From Scatomorpha sp036653715 (GTDB lineage Bacteria; Bacillota; Clostridia; Oscillospirales; Oscillospiraceae): a DNA stretch of 20,353 bases. The position numbers and the translations under genes are program-made. Below the pieces are notes generated by a model. The model saw only the letters and a program-made list of their open reading frames with translations. It searched no databases and was not told the DNA's origin. Shown piece after piece: positions 1-6,970 of the stretch. Every line of letters starts with the position of its first letter. The stretch's first letter is position 1. The stretch lies in NCBI GenBank assembly GCA_036653715.1, contig JAVVTL010000029.1, positions 1 to 20,353 on the forward strand. Direction: 5' to 3'.

Positions 1-11
1 TGCTTTTCGTA

Positions 12-37
12 TATAGGGGGGATAAATCCCCCCTATA
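12..37 (-). terminator. Terminator-like hairpin downstream of the Nup-type importer operon
   Basis: A perfect inverted repeat (arms 12-21 and 28-37, six G/C pairs plus TATA, 6-nt loop) begins 6 nt past the stop of the last permease gene. It is a good candidate for the operon's 3' end. The minus-strand sequence that follows is only weakly U-rich, so factor-independent termination is plausible but not certain. The hairpin is symmetrical and could also serve a plus-strand neighbour outside the window. Confidence 0.55.
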
Positions 38-43
38 GCGTCT

Positions 44-1039
44 TTAGCGTTCCTCGCGGAAATATGCGAGGCCGAGGCTGGCGGGGGGCTCGTTTTCGCG
101 GCTCTTTTTGAGTGAGACGATGACGAGCACGGCTATGGTGACAAGATACGGCAGCATCTTGAACAGCTCCTGCGAGGAGCGGGTGAGTCCCGGTATATAG
201 AGGAACATCCAAAACAGGACGCCAAACAGATACGCGCCCCAAATGGCATGTGTCGGCTTCCAGCGTGCGAAGATGACGAGCGCCACGGCGAGCCAGCCGA
301 GCCGCTCTATGCCGCCGTCGCTCGACCATGTGCCGCTGGTGTAATCCATGACGTAATACAGCCCGCCGAGTCCGGTGATGCCGGAGCCGATACAGGTGGC
401 GAGGTATTTGTATTTCGTGACGCTGATGCCGGCGGCGTCCGCCGTTGCGGGGTTTTCGCCCACGGCGCGGAGGTTAAGTCCCACGCGGGTGTGGTTCAGA
501 ATCCGGCTCGCCAGCAGGGCGAGAATTATCGCAAAATAGACAAGGAAGCCGTAGGAGAAGAATATCTCGCCGATTGTGCCGAGCTTAGCAAGCGCGGGGA
601 TATTCTGCGAGAAGGCCGCGGAGGTGACGTTCACGCGGACCTGACCCACGCCGCCCGCCATTTTGTTCATCATGCCGCCAAAGAAGTTGGCAAAGCCGGA
701 GCCGAAGATGGTGAGGGTAAGGCCTGTGACGTTTTGGTTGGCACGCAGGGTGATGGTGAGAAAGCTGTAGATAAGCCCGCCCAGCATTGCCGTGCCGACG
801 GCGCAGACAGTGGCGATGAGGATGCAGAGCAGCGCGTTCGGCGACGCCACGGCGGATTCGTAGAAGAACACGCCCATCAGCCCCGCAATGCCGCCCATAT
901 ACATGATGCCCGGCACGCCGAGGTTGAGGTTGCCGGATTTCTCGGTCAATATCTCGCCTGTCGCGCCGTAGAGGATGACGGTGCCGAAAACAACGGCAAC
1001 CTGAATGAGAGCCGTCAGCTGCGTGATAATCAGTGTCAT
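44..1039 (-). CDS. nupQ: ABC transporter permease, NupQ-like (nucleoside/BMP-type importer)
   Basis: 331-residue polytopic inner-membrane protein of the BPD_transp_2 permease family, the second permease of importers that work with BMP lipoproteins (for example guanosine uptake by NupNOPQ in Bacillus). The protein is almost entirely hydrophobic helices, and the family's Asn-Leu-Gly motif is at residues 39-46. The usual Glu after Gly-Val in that motif is Pro here (NLGVPG). The start ATG overlaps the upstream permease stop as ATGA, so the two are translationally coupled. It is the last gene of the operon, followed by a hairpin. Purine nucleoside as substrate is inferred from the operon's riboswitch and from xpt next door. 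The gene symbol is by analogy. Confidence 0.88.
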   Translation of the reverse strand: MTLIITQLTALIQVAVVFGTVILYGATGEILTEKSGNLNLGVPGIMYMGGIAGLMGVFFYESAVASPNALLCILIATVCAVGTAMLGGLIYSFLTITLRANQNVTGLTLTIFGSGFANFFGGMMNKMAGGVGQVRVNVTSAAFSQNIPALAKLGTIGEIFFSYGFLVYFAIILALLASRILNHTRVGLNLRAVGENPATADAAGISVTKYKYLATCIGSGITGLGGLYYVMDYTSGTWSSDGGIERLGWLAVALVIFARWKPTHAIWGAYLFGVLFWMFLYIPGLTRSSQELFKMLPYLVTIAVLVIVSLKKSRENEPPASLGLAYFREER

Positions 1040-2145
1040 TGTTTTTCCGCCTCCTTATGCCCCTTCGCGCGAAACCTGAGCCTGTAATTTATGAAGAACT
1101 CGCTGCCGAGTATGAAAAACAGGATGATGCCCGTTATCATGCTTGAGGCGTAGTCGTTCAGGTTACAGCGGGAGGCTATCTCCATCGCGCCCTTTTCAAG
1201 GAAGACGAGCAGGAAGGAGACAATTATCATGACAAAGGTGTTGAATTTTGAGAGCCACGCGATGATGATGGCGGTGAAGCCGCGCCCGCCCGCCGTGCTC
1301 GTGGAGATGGTGTGCGACGCGCCGCTGACGGCGATGAAGCCGGCAAGGCCGCAGATGGCGCCGGAGATTGCCATAGTCCTCGTTATGACTCTGCCGACGT
1401 TTATGCCCGCGTATTTCGCGGTATTTTCGCTCTCGCCGACGACGGCTATCTCATAGCCCTGCTTCGACCAGCGCATATAGACATACATGCCGACTGCGAG
1501 CGCCATGACTATAATGACGTTCAGCGCGTATTGCTGTCCGAAAAGCCAGGGGAGCCAGCCTTCATTGCCCGCCTGGTTTATGATGCCGACGGAGTTTGAG
1601 CCCGAGGGGCGCTCCCAAAGCGACACGCAGTAGGAGGTGAGCTGAATTGCGATATAGTTCATCATAAGTGTGAAAAGCGTCTCGTTGGTATTAAACTTCG
1701 CCTTGAAGATGGCGGGGATAAAACCCCAAAGCGCGCCTGCGGCAAGGCTGCAGGCCGCCATGACGAGCAGGAGCAGCGCCGTCGGCAGCTTGCCGCCGAA
1801 ATAAATCATGCAGGCGGCGGTGGCTATGCCGCCGGCGAGTATCTGCCCCTCTGCACCGATATTCCAAAAGCGCATTCTGAAGGCGGGGGCGAGGCCAATG
1901 CCCACGCAGAGCAGCATCATGGCGTCGCGTATCGTGACCCAGACGCGCCTGTTCGTCCCGAAGGCGCCATCAAACATCGTCGCGTAGACGCTTATGGGAT
2001 TGAGCTTGGTGATGGCGAAGATGATGAGGCCGCAGACGACAAGCGCCGCCAAAAGGGAGAGGATTCTGATAAGCCAAGCCTTCAGGGCGGGCATGCCGTC
2101 CCGCTTGGAGAGCAGAATCAGAGGCTCTTTATTTTCGTGGTTCAT
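1036..2145 (-). CDS. nupP: ABC transporter permease, NupP-like
   Basis: 369-residue membrane permease and partner of the preceding permease-type protein in a BMP-dependent importer. A cytoplasmic N-terminus of about 23 residues precedes the first helix (about 24-45). The diagnostic BPD_transp_2 motif NIGAEGQ is intact at residues 95-101 and many further helices follow. The ATG overlaps the ATPase stop codon (ATGA) and is preceded by a GGAGG-type binding site inside the ATPase gene, so expression is coupled. Length and motif order fit the NupP/YufP group. The two permeases should form the heterodimeric channel. The substrate is inferred to be a purine nucleoside or related base. Confidence 0.88.
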   Translation of the reverse strand: MNHENKEPLILLSKRDGMPALKAWLIRILSLLAALVVCGLIIFAITKLNPISVYATMFDGAFGTNRRVWVTIRDAMMLLCVGIGLAPAFRMRFWNIGAEGQILAGGIATAACMIYFGGKLPTALLLLVMAACSLAAGALWGFIPAIFKAKFNTNETLFTLMMNYIAIQLTSYCVSLWERPSGSNSVGIINQAGNEGWLPWLFGQQYALNVIIVMALAVGMYVYMRWSKQGYEIAVVGESENTAKYAGINVGRVITRTMAISGAICGLAGFIAVSGASHTISTSTAGGRGFTAIIIAWLSKFNTFVMIIVSFLLVFLEKGAMEIASRCNLNDYASSMITGIILFFILGSEFFINYRLRFRAKGHKEAEKQ

Positions 2146-3677
2146 GCCTTTTCGCCTCCCGCCCCGGTCATCATGCGGCCGATTTCACGCTTGTTTGTGT
2201 CACGCCCGGAGAGACAGCCGCTGACTCTGCCGCCGCAGAGGACAAGTATGCGGTCGCAAAGCTCCAAGAGCACGTCCAAATCCTCGCCGACGTATATGAC
2301 CGCCACGCCCTTTTCCTTTTGGCGGTTTATGAGGTCATATATGGTGTAGGAGGAATTGATATCGAGTCCCCGCACGGCGTAGGCGGTCATAAGGACTGTC
2401 GGCGCGGAGGCTATCTCTCTGCCGACGAGGACCTTTTGGACGTTTCCGCCGGAGAGCCTGCGCACGGGCGTGGAGACGTCGGGGGTGTTGACCTCGAGCT
2501 CCTCGACAACGCGCTCGGCAAGCTCATGGGGGGCTTTTCTGTTTGCAAAGACAGAGTGACCCTGACGGAAGCTGCGAAGCATCATGTTATCCGTGAGGTC
2601 CATATTGGCGACGAGACCCATGCCGAGCCTGTCCTCCGGCACGAAGGACAGAGCGACGCCAAGGGCGCTTATCTCCCTCGGTGCGCGGCCGACGAGCTGC
2701 TCCGGCTTTTCCGTCTCCGGCTCGATATAGGTTATGGAGCCGGCCTCGACGCGCTGCAAGCCCGCAATGGACTCCAAAAGCTCCTTCTGACCGCAGCCGG
2801 AGATGCCGGCGATGCCCAGTATCTCGCCCGCATTCGCCGTGAAGGAGACGTCCGAAAGCTTGGCAATGCCGTCGATGTCTCGGACCGTCAGCCCCTCGAC
2901 AATGAGGCGCGGAACGGCGTTCACGGGGTCCGGGCGCTCGATATTGAGGGAGACGGGGCGGCCGACCATCATGTTTGTCATCTCGCCTGCGTCGGTCTTT
3001 TTCGTGGGCATATCGCCGACGAACTGGCCGCGGCGAAGTATGGCGACGCGGTCGGAAAGCTCCTCCACCTCGTGGAGCTTGTGGGTGATGATGACAATCG
3101 CCTTGCCGCTGTCACGCATGTTGCGCAGAACGGTAAAGAGGTTGTCCGTCTCCTGCGGGGTGAGGACGGCGGTAGGCTCGTCAAGGATGAGGATGTTTGC
3201 GCCGCGATAGAGCACCTTGACTATCTCGACCGTCTGCTTCTGCGAGACGGACATGTCGTATATCTTCTGCGCGGGGTCAACATCGAAGCCGTAAAGCGCG
3301 CAAATCTCGCGGATTTTCTCGCCCACGAGCTTCATTTCGAAGCGCCCGGGTTCGTTTAGACCGAGCACGATGTTCTCGGCGGCGGTGAGCACGTCCACAA
3401 GCTTGAAGTGCTGGTGTATCATGCCTATGCCGAGATTGAACGCGTCCTTGGGGCTCCTGATGGAGACCTCGCGTCCGTCCACGAATATCTGACCCCCGTC
3501 GGGATAATAGATGCCCGACAGCATATTCATAAGCGTGGTCTTGCCGCTGCCGTTTTCACCGAGCAGCGCAAGTATCTCCCCGCGGTATATGTTCAGCCAC
3601 GCCTTGTCGTTCGCCACGACGGAGCCGAAGGTCTTTGTTATGTTTCTCATACAGACAGCGGCGGAAGCAGCTTCCAA
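2142..3677 (-). CDS. nupO: ABC transporter ATP-binding protein with two nucleotide-binding domains, NupO-like
   Basis: 511-residue double ATPase of the sugar/nucleoside importer class (RbsA/NupO layout). Domain 1 has Walker A GENGSGKT (40-47), a degenerate signature around SVSQKQ (143-148), Walker B LILDEPTA (163-170) and a switch His199. Domain 2 has a degenerate Walker A (GISGCGQ, 290-296), a canonical signature LSGGNVQK (408-415) and a changed Walker B region (430-440). One composite ATP site (Walker A of domain 1 with the signature of domain 2) is therefore intact and the other is degenerate, as is common in this family. The start is TTG at 3677 with a GGAGGGG binding site about 7 nt upstream. 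The first internal ATG (codon 10) lacks one. Confidence 0.9.
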   Translation of the reverse strand: MEAASAAVCMRNITKTFGSVVANDKAWLNIYRGEILALLGENGSGKTTLMNMLSGIYYPDGGQIFVDGREVSIRSPKDAFNLGIGMIHQHFKLVDVLTAAENIVLGLNEPGRFEMKLVGEKIREICALYGFDVDPAQKIYDMSVSQKQTVEIVKVLYRGANILILDEPTAVLTPQETDNLFTVLRNMRDSGKAIVIITHKLHEVEELSDRVAILRRGQFVGDMPTKKTDAGEMTNMMVGRPVSLNIERPDPVNAVPRLIVEGLTVRDIDGIAKLSDVSFTANAGEILGIAGISGCGQKELLESIAGLQRVEAGSITYIEPETEKPEQLVGRAPREISALGVALSFVPEDRLGMGLVANMDLTDNMMLRSFRQGHSVFANRKAPHELAERVVEELEVNTPDVSTPVRRLSGGNVQKVLVGREIASAPTVLMTAYAVRGLDINSSYTIYDLINRQKEKGVAVIYVGEDLDVLLELCDRILVLCGGRVSGCLSGRDTNKREIGRMMTGAGGEKA

Positions 3678-3701
3678 AGAGATCCCCTCCCAACTACAAA
3701 C

Positions 3702-3731
3702 GGGAAAAGCCGCTTTTGCGCGGCTTTTCCC
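3702..3731 (-). terminator. Intercistronic hairpin between the BMP lipoprotein and ATPase genes (attenuator or mRNA-stabilising stem)
   Basis: A 12-bp perfect stem (3702-3713 with 3720-3731, 6-nt loop) lies in the 78-nt gap after the lipoprotein gene. On the minus strand it is followed by GTTTGTAGTTGG, only a partial U-tract, so partial termination or 3'-end protection is more likely than a complete stop. Either would raise lipoprotein mRNA relative to the membrane subunits. The peptide importer in this window has the same arrangement. Confidence 0.6.
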
Positions 3732-3755
3732 TTTATGGTTACTTTTTCTTTATGC

Positions 3756-4976
3756 TCAGTTAAGCTTGGTGATGCCGTCAACGGCAATGTCGAACAGAGG
3801 AGCGGAGATGACTTCGGACTCGTGGAAGAAGCCGTCCCAAATAAGCTCTGTGCCTTCGAAGCCGAAGGATTTGTCGTAGGTCTCGAGGTGAGCGCCGTCG
3901 ACTGTCCACTTGGAGGTGTCAAAGACGTGCAGCTCGCCGGACTTGAGAGCGGCCTCAACCTCGGCGACCTTCTCGGCGGTGCCTGCGGCGCAGGAGGGTC
4001 CGAGCACGGAAATCATGACGCCGTCCTCGGCATAGCCGGCGGAGTTGTCTCTGGCAAGGGTCTCGCCGTTCATGGCGGCCCTGATGAGGTTGGTGTAGAC
4101 GACGCCCCAGTTGTTCTGAGCGGAGGTCAGAGCGGCGGTGGGGGCGGCGGAGAGCATATCGACGTTATAGCCGACGCAATAGGCGGTCTTGCCGGAATCG
4201 AGAGCGGCCTGAACAGCGGAGGGAGCGCCCGTGGTGTCGGCGTGCTGTCCGATGATGACGCAGCCCTTGGCGATGAGGGCGTCCGCAGCGGCGGCTTCGG
4301 CGGTCATGTCAGCCCAGGAGTTTGTGAAGGTGACGTCCATGAAGGCCTCGGGGACGATGGACTGGATGCCAAGGAAGAAGGCGGTGTAGCCGGAGACGAC
4401 TTCGGCATAGGGATAGGCGCCGACATAGCCGATGTGCGGCTCGGTGACGGTGCCGGCGTCCATGAGCTCCTTGAGCTTCATGCCGGCGACAACGCCGGAG
4501 ACGTAGCGGGACTCATATATCTTGGTGAAGTAGTTGCTGACGTTGGTGAGCTCGGACTTGTGCGCGGTTTGTCCGGTGGCGTGGCAGAAAAGGACGTTGG
4601 GATATTCGGAGGCGGCCTGCCACATGTAGGACTCGTGGCCGAAGCTGTCGGCGAAGATTATGTTGCAGCCGCTCTCGGCGAGATCGACGGCGGCGTCATG
4701 GCAGTTCTCGTCCTCGGAGACGTCATACTTCCAGAGAATCTGGTCGTCGCTCAGGCCAAGCTCGGCCTGGGCGGCCTTGATTCCGGAGATGTGGGCGAAA
4801 TCGTAGCCGATGTTTTCGTTGTGGAGCAGGATGATGCCGATTTTCAGCTCGGCGGGAGCGGGGGTGCCGGTCGCTTCGGGAGCGGGGGTGCCGGTTGCCG
4901 CGGGAGCGGGATTGCCGCAGGCGACAAGCGCGAAGACCATGCACGCGGCAAGAAGCAGAGTGAGTACCTTCTTCAT
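3756..4976 (-). CDS. nupN: BMP-family substrate-binding lipoprotein (purine nucleoside importer)
   Basis: 406-residue secreted lipoprotein of the BMP/Med family, the extracellular receptor of NupNOPQ-type importers. A lipoprotein signal peptide ends in the lipobox LVAC with lipidated Cys20. A Thr/Pro/Ala linker with repeated TGTPAPxA (about 28-42) leads into the periplasmic-binding-like domain, which starts at LKIGIIL. Typical BMP elements follow, including the SFGHESYMW segment, an IGYVGAYP segment and a GVVYTNLIRAAMNG segment near the C-terminus. The ATG has a GGAGG binding site 7 nt upstream (4984-4988). It is the first gene of the importer operon and lies directly behind the guanine riboswitch, so it should be made when purines are scarce. 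Confidence 0.92.
   Translation of the reverse strand: MKKVLTLLLAACMVFALVACGNPAPAATGTPAPEATGTPAPAELKIGIILLHNENIGYDFAHISGIKAAQAELGLSDDQILWKYDVSEDENCHDAAVDLAESGCNIIFADSFGHESYMWQAASEYPNVLFCHATGQTAHKSELTNVSNYFTKIYESRYVSGVVAGMKLKELMDAGTVTEPHIGYVGAYPYAEVVSGYTAFFLGIQSIVPEAFMDVTFTNSWADMTAEAAAADALIAKGCVIIGQHADTTGAPSAVQAALDSGKTAYCVGYNVDMLSAAPTAALTSAQNNWGVVYTNLIRAAMNGETLARDNSAGYAEDGVMISVLGPSCAAGTAEKVAEVEAALKSGELHVFDTSKWTVDGAHLETYDKSFGFEGTELIWDGFFHESEVISAPLFDIAVDGITKLN
4854..4910. repeat. 24-bp tandem repeat (about 2.4 copies) encoding the lipoprotein linker
   Basis: Units at 4854-4877 and 4878-4901 are near-identical, and a third begins at 4902-4910. In the lipoprotein frame they encode the TGTPAPxA linker next to the lipidated Cys. 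The length is a multiple of three, so copy changes by slippage would alter linker length without a frameshift. Confidence 0.8.
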
Positions 4977-5017
4977 TTTCTTTCCTCCAAATTTTCGTTT
5001 TGTTTCTCAAACCATAT

Positions 5018-5039
5018 CTTGAACCGCTGAGCGGTTAAG
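5018..5039 (-). other. Short hairpin in the importer mRNA leader
   Basis: A 9-bp stem with one bulge and a TCA loop (AACCGC/GCGGTT core) sits between the riboswitch terminator and the lipoprotein ribosome binding site. It has no U-tract. Its role is unknown; it may protect the 5' end of read-through transcripts. Confidence 0.4.
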
Positions 5040-5042
5040 ACC

Positions 5043-5077
5043 AAAATAAATCGCGGAAGCCCTTGGACGGCCCCCGC
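5043..5077 (-). terminator. Intrinsic terminator of the guanine riboswitch expression platform
   Basis: On the minus strand a GC-rich 9-bp stem (5069-5077 with 5053-5061, two G-U pairs, 7-nt loop) is followed by GATTTATTTT, a U-rich tail. Three weaker pairs may extend its base to 5080/5050. It lies about 40 nt past the aptamer and 70 nt before the importer's first start codon. The expected effect is premature termination when guanine is bound. Confidence 0.7.
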
Positions 5078-5119
5078 AACGCAACGACAAAATGCCCGAA
5101 GGGCTTTTGCGCTGCGCTG
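5077..5119 (-). promoter_or_regulatory. Candidate antiterminator of the guanine riboswitch
   Basis: The minus-strand segment 5119-5101 can pair with 5097-5077 in a long stem (about 19 pairs, two single-base bulges, TTC loop). It uses 5114-5119, which is most of the 3' strand of aptamer helix P1, and reaches the base of the terminator stem at 5077-5080. Aptamer closure and this stem are therefore mutually exclusive. Its overlap with the terminator is small, so the switching mechanism is inferred rather than shown. Confidence 0.5.
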
Positions 5120-5187
5120 ATAGTCCGGCTGTTTGCGGCCGCCGGGTAGAGACGTCAGAGCCTTTATTATCTGACATATACCAACGC
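5114..5187 (-). promoter_or_regulatory. Purine riboswitch aptamer, guanine class
   Basis: Read on the minus strand, all three helices of the purine aptamer are present: a 9-bp P1 (5179-5187 with 5114-5122), P2 (GTCAGA/TCTGAC) and P3 (CCGGC/GCCGG). The conserved J2/3 core TCTCTACC, the L3 CCGCAAAC and the J3/1 GGACTATC are in place. The specificity base (position 74 in xpt numbering) is C, at 5123, which predicts guanine or hypoxanthine rather than adenine. The L2 loop (TAATAAAGGC) departs from the usual ATATGG, which may weaken the loop-loop contact. The aptamer starts about 20 nt after the xpt stop and controls the importer downstream. Confidence 0.92.
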
Positions 5188-5207
5188 TTTAATATGGAAT
5201 TTGGATG

Positions 5208-5783
5208 TTATCGGCAGAATTCTATGCCGCCGTCGTCGTCCATGGCCTTTATGCGGGCCAAAGACTCGACGCGATAGCCGGCGGTGCGCACCCGCGCCCC
5301 TCCCGGCTGGAAGGCCTTTTCGATGGCGATTCCGGCTCCCGCGACGGTGGCTCCCGCCTGCTCCACAAGGGAGATGAGGCCGAAAAGCGCCGCGCCGTTT
5401 GCAAGGAAGTCGTCTATAATGAGGACCTTGTCCCCGGAGGCGAGGAATTTTTTTGAGACGAGGATTGTGTTCTCCGTGCCGTGGGTGAAGGATTCGACCC
5501 GCGCGGTATAGAAGTCGCCGTCAAGGTTGCGGGTTTTGCTTTTTTTGGCAAACAAAACAGGGCAGCCGAATACCCGGCCCGTTATACAGGCGAGTCCGAT
5601 GCCCGAGGCTTCAATGGTGAGTATTTTGTTGATGCCGCAGGCGGAATAGAGGCGATAAAATTCGTCCGCCATTTTTTCGAACAGGGCAATGTCCATTTGG
5701 TGGTTCAGAAAACCATCGACCTTGAGAACGCCGCCGGGCAAAACTGTCCCGTCCTCGCGTATACGCCGCTCCAAAAGCTCCAA
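5208..5783 (-). CDS. xpt: Xanthine phosphoribosyltransferase
   Basis: 191-residue cytoplasmic type I phosphoribosyltransferase that converts xanthine and PRPP to XMP in purine salvage. It aligns over its full length with the Bacillus enzyme: the N-terminal MELLERRI start, LNHQMD near 27-31, TIEASG near 56-61, and the PRPP-binding motif LIIDDFLANGAA at 121-132. The chosen start is TTG at 5783, where family similarity begins, with a binding site of type AAGGGGTG about 6 nt upstream. An in-frame TTG at 5816 would add 11 unrelated residues and lacks such a site. There is no terminator between xpt and the downstream aptamer, so read-through into the riboswitch and importer is likely. Confidence 0.95.
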   Translation of the reverse strand: MELLERRIREDGTVLPGGVLKVDGFLNHQMDIALFEKMADEFYRLYSACGINKILTIEASGIGLACITGRVFGCPVLFAKKSKTRNLDGDFYTARVESFTHGTENTILVSKKFLASGDKVLIIDDFLANGAALFGLISLVEQAGATVAGAGIAIEKAFQPGGARVRTAGYRVESLARIKAMDDDGGIEFCR

Positions 5784-5846
5784 GCCGCTCACCCCTTTTC
5801 GAGAAAATTGCCGCAAAAAACACAGCTTATCCTCTTTTACGCTGTT

Positions 5847-5875
5847 ATTCTACATGCTTTTCGTCCCCATGGCAA
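5847..5875 (-). promoter_or_regulatory. SigA-type promoter of xpt
   Basis: The minus strand reads TTGCCA (5870-5875), a 17-nt spacer, then TAGAAT (5847-5852). This matches the housekeeping consensus well and predicts a start near 5840 with a leader of about 57 nt. No aptamer is visible in that leader. Confidence 0.7.
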
Positions 5876-5899
5876 TAGTGAAATTGACCGAAAAAGGCA

Positions 5900-5928
5900 T
5901 TTACAAAGCATGCCCAATGAGATAGAAT
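5900..5928 (+). promoter_or_regulatory. SigA-type promoter of the DUF3842 gene cluster
   Basis: TTTACA (5900-5905), a 17-nt spacer and TAGAAT (5923-5928) lie about 50 nt before the DUF3842 start. The element is divergent from, and only 24 bp away from, the xpt promoter. Confidence 0.65.
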
Positions 5929-5978
5929 AGCTTGTCAGCGGTTTGTCCGCAAATTTAACGCTCGGGAGCTTGGACTTT

Positions 5979-6371
5979 ATGAATGTGCTCGTCATCGACG
6001 GACACGGCGGAGGCATGGGTGCCTCCCTTGTCCGCGCAATAAAAGAAAAACTGCCCGACGCAACCGTCACCGCAGTCGGCACCAACGTCGCCGCCACCGC
6101 CGCCATGAAAAAAGCGGGCGCGGACGACTCCGCCACGGGCGAAAACGCGGTCGTTGTCTGCTGCCGCAGGGCAGACGTCATCGTCGGCCCCGTCGCCTGC
6201 GTCATTGCGGATTCTCTCTGCGGCGAAATTACCCCCGCCATGGCTCTCGCCGTCGGCAGTGCCGAGGCAAGACGCATTCTCGTCCCCTTCAACCGCTGCG
6301 ACAACATCGTTGTCGGCGTGGCGAATCTCTCCTCGGCAGAGCTTATAAGGCTCGCCGCCGAGCAGATTTGA
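5979..6371 (+). CDS. DUF3842 family protein
   Basis: 130-residue soluble protein of unknown function that I recognise as DUF3842, a family common in Clostridia. It has an N-terminal Rossmann-like pattern: a beta strand MNVLVIDG followed by a glycine-rich loop GHGGGMG (8-14). It also has conserved stretches TAVGTN (31-36), AGADDSATGEN (46-56), DVIVGP (66-71) and GEITPAMA (82-89). The ATG at 5979 is preceded by a CGGGAG binding site and matches the family N-terminus, so upstream in-frame codons are not used. It leads a plus-strand gene run with 31 nt to the next start. The glycine loop suggests nucleotide binding, but no function is established. Confidence 0.85.
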   Translation: MNVLVIDGHGGGMGASLVRAIKEKLPDATVTAVGTNVAATAAMKKAGADDSATGENAVVVCCRRADVIVGPVACVIADSLCGEITPAMALAVGSAEARRILVPFNRCDNIVVGVANLSSAELIRLAAEQI

Positions 6372-6402
6372 CCCGCCGCCACCCATTTAAGGAGCTGTTA
6401 AT

Positions 6403-6942
6403 ATGGCAGAATTCTATGACCGCGAAAAGGACGCCTCGCTCGGCGGCGACAAAAAATACGACAACTTCTACCTGAAGCTGCGCCATGCCGTCGAGAGCTA
6501 CGCAGGCTCCGGCAAGGGCGGGGCAATCGCCGAATACCTGCTCTACCTGCCCGACTTCTTCTATCTCCTTGTCAAGCTCTCCACGGACAAGCGCGTCCCC
6601 CGCGCCAACAGAACCCAAATTATTGCCGCAATCGCCTATTGCCTCTCCCCGCTGGACGTAATCCCCGACATTCTCCCCGGCCTCGGCTGGGTGGACGACC
6701 TCTATCTCGCGCTCATAGTCACCGATAACCTCATGAACGCCGTCGAGATTGACGTCATCGAGGACTATTGGCCCGGGGACGACGACATTGTCCATTTCAT
6801 CAAGATTGCCCTCGACAGACTGAACGACAAGCTTGGCGTCGGTGCCATAAGCCGCATACTCGCAAAGCTCTCCAGCGCCAAGGAGGCAGACGACGTCGTC
6901 CCCTCCGAGGCCGATTTCGACACCTATTTCGAGGACAAATAA
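6403..6942 (+). CDS. DUF1232/YkvA-type protein
   Basis: 179-residue protein with the DUF1232 (YkvA) motif. The hallmark YCLSPLDVIPD followed by LPGLGWVDDL spans residues 79-100, within a hydrophobic region (about 72-113) likely to associate with the membrane. A charged N-terminus (DREKDASLGGDKKYD) and an acidic C-terminus (DDVVPSEADFDTYFEDK) flank it. Molecular function of the family is unknown. The ATG has an AAGGAG site 8 nt upstream, and the gene sits 31 nt after DUF3842 with no visible terminator, so co-transcription is likely. Confidence 0.85.
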   Translation: MAEFYDREKDASLGGDKKYDNFYLKLRHAVESYAGSGKGGAIAEYLLYLPDFFYLLVKLSTDKRVPRANRTQIIAAIAYCLSPLDVIPDILPGLGWVDDLYLALIVTDNLMNAVEIDVIEDYWPGDDDIVHFIKIALDRLNDKLGVGAISRILAKLSSAKEADDVVPSEADFDTYFEDK

Positions 6943-6970
6943 CCCCTCCGACAAAGAAAGGAGCGCGCAT

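Noticed and set aside
5094..5104. The short GCCC/GGGC hairpin flanked by AAAA and TTTT as the riboswitch terminator
   Set aside because: The stem is only four GC pairs and is better explained as the tip of the long antiterminator. The GC-rich stem at 5053-5077 with a U-rich tail is the better terminator.
5784..5816. Upstream TTG start adding 11 residues to Xpt
   Set aside because: The extension lies over the ribosome binding site of the TTG at 5783 and lacks family similarity.
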